64,000 bases of DNA from Nostoc sp. TCL26-01 (GTDB taxonomy: Bacteria; Cyanobacteriota; Cyanobacteriia; Cyanobacteriales; Nostocaceae): assembly GCF_013393945.1 (NCBI RefSeq), contig NZ_CP040297.1, positions 3,628,001 to 3,692,000 of the forward strand, in the 5' to 3' direction. The first letter of the stretch is position 1, and each line of letters opens with the position of its first letter. Under the pieces are notes generated by a model, which saw nothing but the letters and a program-made list of their open reading frames with translations, had not been told where the DNA came from and searched no databases. The translations under genes and the position numbers were made by a program. Below are positions 42,101 to 51,100 of this stretch, piece by piece.

Positions 42101-45100
42101 TTCCAAACCGGGGTTGAGGGTATTGGTAACTGTTGTGTCTAGAGTAATGGTTGGTGCAGCACTAGCATCAAGTAAGCGGAAACTGTAATCACCTGTGTTA
42201 TCGAGATAACCATCCAAGATGAGTTTGTAAGTACCTGTTTCGGTGAGGGTGAGGAGTTGGCGATCGCTATCGGCATCACCGTTATAAAATACTTGTTGTC
42301 CACTGGGACTAATTAACTGGGCGTAAATTGTCGAAGTATTGTTGTTAATCAGTCCATCGTAGTACAAACGTTGTCCAGCCGTACCTGTGAAGGTGTATTC
42401 ATCTGTTTCCCCTGGTTGAGAAATTGTACTGCTGACTGTGTTTCCTAAAGTCAGTGCCGTGGTGGTAACTACACCAGAATTGGTAACTTTGAAACTGTAG
42501 CTAGTATTCCCGTTGCTGTTATAACCATCCAGTACTAACAAATAAGTCCCTGTATTGGTTAATGTGACTTCAAAGTCGCTGGCGAGGTTAAAACTAGTAA
42601 TGTACTGATTATTTACTCCATACAATGTCCAGAATGCACTGGCGCTAGTGGTTAAGGAATTAAAGAACAGTCTTTGTCCGGCTGTACCATTAATTCTGTA
42701 AATGTCTGCTTCCAAACCGGGGGTGAGGGTGTTGGTAACTGTTGTGTCTAGGGTGATGATTGGTGCAGCACTAGCATCAAGTAAGCGGAAGCTGTAATCA
42801 CCTGTGTTATCGAGATAACCATCCAAGATGAGTTTGTAAGTGCCTGTTTCGGTGAGGGTGAGAGGAGTGCGATCGCTATCGGCATCACCGTTATAAAATA
42901 CTTGTTGTCCACTGGGACTAATTAACTGGGCATAAATTGTCGAAGTATTGTTGTTAATCAGTCCATCGTAGTACAGGCGTTGTCCGGCTGTGCCTGTGAA
43001 GGTGTATTCATCAATTTCCCCTGGTTGGGAGATGGTGCTAGTGACGGTGTTTCCTAAAGTCAGCGCTGTGCTTGTAGTTGGGGGATTAGTGACTTTGAAA
43101 CTATAGCTAGTATTACTGTTGCTGTTATAACCATCCAGCACCAACAAATAAGTGCCTGTATTGGTTAATGTGACTTCAAAGTCGCTGGCGAGGTTGGTAT
43201 TGGTAACGTACTGATTATTTACTCCATACAATGTCCAGAAAGCACTGGCGGTGTTGGTTAAGGAATTAAAGAACAGTCTTTGTCCGGCTGTACCGTTGAT
43301 GCGGTAGATATCACTTTCTAATCCGGGGGTGAGAGTGTTGGTAACTGTTGTATCGAGGGTGATGATTGGTGCAGCACTAGCATCAAGTAAGCGGAAGTTG
43401 TAATCACCTGTGTTATCGAGATAACCATCCAAGATGAGTTTGTAAGTGCCTGTTTCGGTGAGGGTGAGAGGAGTGCGATCGCTATCGGCATCACCGTTAT
43501 AAAATACTTGTTGTCCACTAGGACTAATTAACTGGGCATAAATTGTCGAAGTATTGTTGTTAATCAGTGCATCGTAGTACAAACGTTGTCCGGCTGTGCC
43601 TGTGAAGGTGTATTCGTCTATTTCCCCTGGTTGAGAAATAGTGCTGGTGACTGTGTTTCCTAAAGTCAGCGCTGTGCTTGTAGTTGGGGGATTAGTGACT
43701 TTGAAACTGTAGTTAACATTTCCATTAGTGTTGTTGCCATCCAGCACCAACAAATAAGTCCCTGTATTGGTTAATGTGGTTTCAAAATCACTACTTAGGT
43801 TAGCAGCAGTAACATACTGGTTGCCAGAATTGTACAATGTCCAATTTGCACCTGATGCAGTAGCTAAGGAATCAAAGAATAATCTTTGTCCAGCTATGCC
43901 ATTAATTCTGTAAACTTCAGTTGCTAAACCTGGAGTTAAGGTATCTGTAACCGTTGTGCCTAGAGTGATAGTTGGTGCTGCACTAGCATCTAGTAATTGG
44001 AAACTGTAGTTACCTGTAGCGTTATTTGATGATCTGACAGTAGCGCGATAAGTTCCTGTTTCAGTCAGAGTAAAGGGTTGACTGTCATTGTAGTAATAGT
44101 AGTTCCCCAGGGAAATACCACTCGGACTTTGTAACTGAGTGTAAATACTTGTGAAATTGTTATCTAGCCCATCAAACAAGATCCGTTGTCCAGCTGTACC
44201 CGTGAAGGTATATACCTCATCGTCTCCCGGTTCTGCAAGATTACCTGTAATTACACCACCCAAAGTGAGAGGACTGGTGAGGGGACGCTTAGTAAAGTTT
44301 AAGGTGATCGGAGTAGTTAGAGCATTACCTGCGCGATCGCTAATTATACTTTGCTCCAACTTCAATTGATAATTACCCACACTCAGTTCACTACCAGGTA
44401 AAATCAAGAGAGTGCGATCGAGGTTACGAGTTTGTAGCTCATTCAAATTCACCAGAACATCATCACCACCGCCAACTACACCATTTGCACCCAAGTAAGT
44501 CAACTTCACACCAGATAAGTTGAGGCGTGAGGTATCCAAGGCTTCGTTAAAGCGGACACTCACTGATGGAATTGTCTTCAGACGTGCGCCTTCATTGGGT
44601 GTGGTGCTAATAACAGTCGGCGCGAAGGTATCCTTGATCAAATCTAAGGTGAGAATATTCGACAAGGAAGTGTTACCACCTGTATCTGTGGCGCGCACTT
44701 GCAAGGTGACTTTGTTGGATTGTGCTGTCAACTTCGGTGCAATAGCAAATAGATCCCAAGGGAAAGAACCATCATTTTCCACCACTTCACCGTTAACTAG
44801 CAAATCGACATTCCGCACCTGCACATCATCGGTGACTTTCGCCAGGATGGGAATAGTTGTCCCTTCAACGACTTGGATACCGTTCTTGGTCAGGTCACTA
44901 TCTTTGGCAGATGTGCTAATTGTGACATTAGGCGCTTGTCCTTTATTATCAAAAGGCAAGTAGTTGAAAATTGCTAATCCGCCTGTCCCATCAGCTACCA
45001 ATGCTAAACCATTTTGAATCCAGATATCTTGAACAGAACCAGGGGTGTCAAATTCCGTTAAGAAACCATTGGTATTATCAGGATTATCGACATTAAACAG

Positions 45101-48100
45101 AGTGACGCGGGCATCAGCATCAGAACTAAAGCCAGTAGTGCTGCCGACAATTAAACGCCCTGAACCATTGACTGCCAATCCACGATAGTTAAGTATTGGA
45201 CTGTCGCCGGAGGTATTTTTGAGTTTAGTGGGATCAGTGATATCTACAGCTTCAAATAACCGAGCGCCAGTGACATAAGCCCGATCGCCTCCCACAAATA
45301 AATTGGTAGCACCAGAGAAGGCGAGAGAATTCAGCAGTGCAGGGGCGCTGAGATTTTCACCCAGGTTGTAAGTGGCGAGAGTGCCGCCCCTTAAGGTGTA
45401 GAGGATACCATTGCTGTAGGTCAATTCTGAGACATCACCACTACCAGTTGCCGTGAATGTACCGACAATTTCTCGCGTTTGCACATCCAGAATTGTCACT
45501 TGCCCGTTACTACCGCCGGCGTAAACGTAGTTATCGACAATTGTGACACTCAATACCGAGCCAGAGAGGGAGACTCTGCCGAGTAACTTAGCGGCTGGGG
45601 GGTCGGTAACATCGACTACAGCCAATCCCGAACCTCCCAAGGCGGCGGCGACTAGATGCTGAGTCGTGCCGGGGGTAGTACCAGGAATGGAAGTATAAGC
45701 AACAGCGATCGCATTGCCACTCAATTCAGCCCCAGACACACTAGAAATAATTACTGGTTTGGTAATTTGGGTCAAGTCAACTACCTGCACCCCACCAGAA
45801 CCCGCAGCTAAGTATGCAGTCTTGTCACTAGCCACCACATCCTGGACAAAACTATTATTTTGTTGTGGCTTGACTGTGCTAATTATGCCGATGGGCAGGG
45901 CATTTACACCCAGGGCATCAATGCCTTGTTGAATCGCCGCAAAGTCACTCACACCATCATTATTAGTGTCAATCTTCTGCAAATCTGTGCCAATGGCAAA
46001 CTCAATATCATCTGGTAAACCGTCACCGTCGGTATCAGCTGCTTTACTGCCATTAAAGACGATGCTAGCGGTCAAATCAATTCCCTGACCTGATTGCGGT
46101 GTCTTACCATAACTGTGACTAACTAAGCCCGTGACAGGATCAAAGATCGTCATGTGATAAGCCTGTTCTGGTGGTAAGAACAGTTGGAAATTGCCTTTGT
46201 CATCACTCACAGTTCGTAAGACTGGCGCACCTGGTACATCGGGAGTTTCGATCGCAATAAAATCATTACCCCATTGGGGATAAACAATTTGATCTAGTCC
46301 AGTACCCACAAAGCTAAAGCGAGATTTAGAATTATTGGAATCGTTACTGGTAATTTCGATTACTGCTCGATCTAGTCCTAAGTTGCTAGGATCGAAGTCT
46401 ACTCCAAAAGACCAAGATTCGCCAAAGTTCAATGAAATGGGATTAGTAGCTAAGTTATTGGCAACGCCTAGTAAACTGAAAGCACTACTACCCTCAACTA
46501 ATTTAATGTCAGAAATACTGAGGGGTTGATTACCATAATTAGTGATTGTTGCCAAATTTGGTTTTTCTACCTTGCCACCAGCTACAGCCACACCGCCTAA
46601 ATTGTTATTTGGGGTGTTGAAGAATAGATAAGGATTGGTACTTTGAGCAAATCCTGTCAAGGGAATTTCTACAACTGGCTGAAGAGCATCGCTATTAATA
46701 ACCAAGGTAGCGTTAGACTTACCAATCACAGAGGGATCAAAACTGATTGTAATCGGTGTATTCGCTCCTGGTGCAAGTACTAAACCATTGGTGAAGTTGC
46801 TTAAGGTGAATTGACCTGTATTTCCTGTCAAGGAAATATTATTAATTGTTGCAAGTTGATCTCCTGTATTTGTCAGGACAAAGTTTAACTTTGCCACTGA
46901 ACCAGTGAGATTTACATTACCAAAATTGATCGCATCAATGAAGTTCTGAGAACCATCTTCTAACAGCCATAACAGTCCATCAGCGATTTGTTTTGGCGGC
47001 TGCGAATCAGGATCGCTGATGCCTTCGGGGGCATCTCCTTTTCCCTTTGTAATATAAGTCGAATAATACTGAACTGCTTGCTGTCCTTCTGCATCGCTCC
47101 AAGGCAGACCTAGTGCAATTTTTAAGGCATTGGCTGTCGTTGTAAAACTCTTTTGTGTGCTTAAGACAAAGCCTTGAGCCATTACGTCACTAGGGTTGAA
47201 ATTGTTGGTGTGGTTTAGTCCAACATTATGTCCTAGTTCATGAGCTATTGTTTTACCTAGTGATTTGACTAGTTGGTCTCGCGTCCATTCCTCTTTGCCT
47301 GTAAATCCTAACGACTTGCCTTTTTCATCTCGATAGACGGTGTCACCATAAACTTGGAAGTATCGATTGAAATAGATATCAACATGACCGTCATAATTTT
47401 CATTTAAAGCTTCAGAAAGCCTAAAATTCTGTTCTGAGGTGCTATATTTCGTGCGGTTGGTGTAAATATCATCGATATTATACTGTCCGTTTTCATTGTC
47501 AACAATGAAAGCAGAACCCAAAGTGGGATATTTATCATCAAACAAATCTAAAGATTCAGCTTCCCAATCATCAAAATCAACTGTTCCAGATGATGATGAA
47601 GTTACTCGTTCTAACCCTGCACTAAATGGATTGAGTAACCCTGCTGCTTCAGCAATCACATCATTAATAAATGCGGATGCTTTTCCAGCATCAAAAACAA
47701 CAGTTCCACCAGTGTTTGCTGTACCAAATATCAGTTTTTCATTGGTAGTCATGTCATTGCTAAACGTATTTTCAATGGCATCTGTAAAGTCATCAGGGTT
47801 GAAGAACGAACTAACATCAACAAACCACTTCTGTTTGGGTTCACCATCACCTTTGAGATTAAGAGTACCAACATCTTTTCCAGTTGGTGTTTTAATCGTT
47901 AAAGTTCCACTTTGATCTAGTCCAACTGAGGTTGGCTTAAATTGCACAGTTGAACCAGAAGCCGAGAATGCACCTGAAGCACTAATTTGAGGAGTGGCTG
48001 AACCTGCTTTTAAGCTGATTGGCTTAGTTCGAGTACCATTGACTAGCGTATCCTCAAACTCAATTTGCTTATCATTATGGTCAGCATCGGTTGCATCAAT

Positions 48101-51100
48101 GAAGCGATACAAGTAATAAGTTGTCTTTTCAGTATGCTTAGACCCATCAGGCTTCCCTGTTACTTCAGTGATAAGAATCTTGCTACCAAAGAGAATATTT
48201 TCATTGAGTTGAGAGAATGGTGCGCTATTTGTACCTCCTAAAATTCCAGCCATCTCAACATAGGACTTAACAACCGCTTCTAAAGAGTGTTTTTCTCCAC
48301 TTCCTGCTTGTAAGGTAAATGAGCTACCTGTTAGGGGTTCGGTTGTTCCCGACCGTTGCTTCATAAAATCAGCTAATGGCCCTTCAACCTGAATATTGAC
48401 TTGGATATAGGGCTGTTTTTTATCAGGATCTTTCGGCCTCTGCGGTACGGCGCAACCCGGAGTAGGAGGAGGTGGTGGTGGTGAGTCAGGGAGTTTATCA
48501 GGCGCAGTCCAAGTCTTTGTCAAGAATGAGCCACTTTCTCCCGTAATTAGAGGAATGACTAACTCTGACTCGTGCATGGTATCTTTAGGCGAGGGTGGTG
48601 GTGGCGGTGGGGGTGGTGCGCCTCCCGAACCACCGCAACTACCAGGTGGTGTCAATCCGTGCCAACCTGGATGGGTAATGCCTGTACCCGGATCAGTTCT
48701 GACAAATTTACCATCTTCCGAAACTGTGGCTGTGCCTTCAATCACCAGCCGACCTGTAGTATGGTCAAAGCTGAGGAAGTTTAATTGCGTCCCTGGTGCA
48801 GCACCGAAGACGTTGGGGAAGGTCATCGGTGCAGGGGTAGCAAAGTTGGTAATCCCTGGTGATTGGACTGTAATGTCAAAGGTATGCTGCAATACTCCTG
48901 GTGGCAGCATATCTCGGACTAGTTCCGGCGGTACGGTACTGATGCCAATTTGACCACTGGTTAATTTTTGACCATCAGCACTTACAAGGCTGTTGGGTTG
49001 AACTTCAATGGTGAGATACTGTTGTTGTTCAGCAGTTAATTCTGGTGCAGCTACCGCATCAGCAACAATTGTCTTACCTTGACTAGCATCGACATCTTTG
49101 AGAATGGCATTGGGTATGCGAGGTAGATACACCTCTGGCATCCCCATCATCGTAAAGTTACCAACTCCTGGTGAAATGTTCACATCCATGACCATTTCTG
49201 GGAAGTAAAAGCCTGTTGGGGGTGCGGTAGCAGTTCTCCCATCAATGGCTAATTTGACATTGCCCACTGGTACGCTATCAAAGGAGAATCGCCCATCCGC
49301 ACCAGTGATTCTAAAGTCAGTTTCCCGTCCCAGGATAAATACTTTGACTCCAGCAATGGGATTTAAGAAGACATCATCTGCTGTCATCAACACACCATCA
49401 GGGCCTGGTAGCTGATCATCGGCTGTGTGCGGTAGTCTGTCTACACCTGGATCAGTAATAATTCCTGAGAGGGATGTATTGGGGGTAGGAACGAGACTGA
49501 CGGTGTTAAAGTCGAAAGTCAAAACTCCGCTAGCTTGACCATCGCCATCAGCATCTAGTAGTTTGCCACCATCCTTTGCTCTAATTGTCGAGCCGTCAAC
49601 GGTGACGCGGATTAAGGAAGCGTCTGGTAAAGGTTCTTGGAAGAACAACCAAGCAAACTGACCATCATTGGCTGGGACGATTGTCGCGGCTATTTTCTCA
49701 CCACCAAATGAGGCAAAGAAGTTGTTGCTATTGAGGCTTGTGGGATCAACTGGTTCGGAGAAGAAGATTTGCGGTCTAAATGTAACACCAACTTCTGTCG
49801 CACCATCCATCGGTGTATGGCTTACGAGTTGGAATAAGGGGCTGGGGTTGACCGTGAAACTTAAAGTTCTTGTTTGACCATTGCCAGCTAGGTCACTCAC
49901 AGCTGGATCAATGGTTAAGGTATACTTGCCCGATGCCAATGGTGCTGTTAAATTTAGCCGGACTTTGTTGGTACTGAGTCTGGCAATTGAGGAGATGGCA
50001 ACAGTCTGACCATTTTCTAGTTTCAGGGTATAGTTATTTTTGGCGATCGCACTATCTGTCACCGCTTCACTAAAATCTACATCAATCACCACATTGGACG
50101 CATTGATCGTACTGGCAACAGTGGCGATCGCCGCCACACTATCAAGTGTAAAGTCAAAGTTGAAGATACTAGATTTATTCCCCAACTCATCACTAGCTAC
50201 CAGTTTGAGGAGATGTTGTCCTTGTCCTAATGTGCTGCCTTTAATTGTTTCTAATTGCGCTAAGTTGAACGCAAAGCTACCATCTGCTTGTAGTCGAGGC
50301 AAAACATTGACAAAATTTGCTTCCTGTGTATTATCAAACCCAGCCCGGAAAGTACTGATTTTGCTAGTATCACTCACTTTACCGTTAATCGCGGGGTTAG
50401 AGGTGAGACGATCGCCCACAATGCCAGTATCTTGAGATAACGCGGCTGTAATTACTGGTGGTGTGGTGTCTGAAGTTGTGGATTTAATCGTCACCAGAAC
50501 GGTTGTTTCGGTACTATTTCCTGCTAAATCTACACTCCGCAGTGTCAGGTTTTGTTGTCCATCGGCTAACCCAGTTAAATTCAACTCAACATCAAATCTG
50601 CCTTGATTGTTGATGGGGACAGTAATCAAGCTACCATTGTTGAAGCGATAACTAACTTGGGCAGTATTTTCGTTGACACTACCTGTAAGTTTGTCTCCTG
50701 ATTTTAATTCGGCATTGGCTTGAGGACTAGTAACAGTTAACAGGGGTGCAACAGTATCAACTGTGATTTGTAATGTAGCCTTATCACTAATATTACCCGC
50801 CGCATCAATAGTATTGACTGTGAAATTCTTCACCCCATCTGTCAGTTGAGATGTGGTAATTTCCCATGTACCATTAGTAGCTGTTGTCTCTCCTAATTTT
50901 GTTTGGCCATCAAATATTTGTACTAGTGAACCTGTTTCAGCTTTCCCTGTGATAGTGGGAGTAGTTTTGTTCGTGATTGTGTCAATATCATCTTTGATTT
51001 TTAACTCAGTCGGTGCGGCTGGTTTGGTAGTGTCAAGGGTAAATTCTAGTTTGACCTCACCAGAAACATTGCCCAATTTATCTTCAGCTTTGAGACTTAG

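Noticed and set aside
39160..44290. CRISPR or satellite array in the regular 300-bp repeats
   Set aside because: The repeats are translated in one frame into beta-sandwich modules and belong to the giant gene.
48555..48953. 132-codon plus-strand frame opposite the giant gene, with a run of Gly
   Set aside because: The Gly run is the antisense of the poly-Pro linker. Similar long antisense frames throughout the giant genes follow from their codon use.
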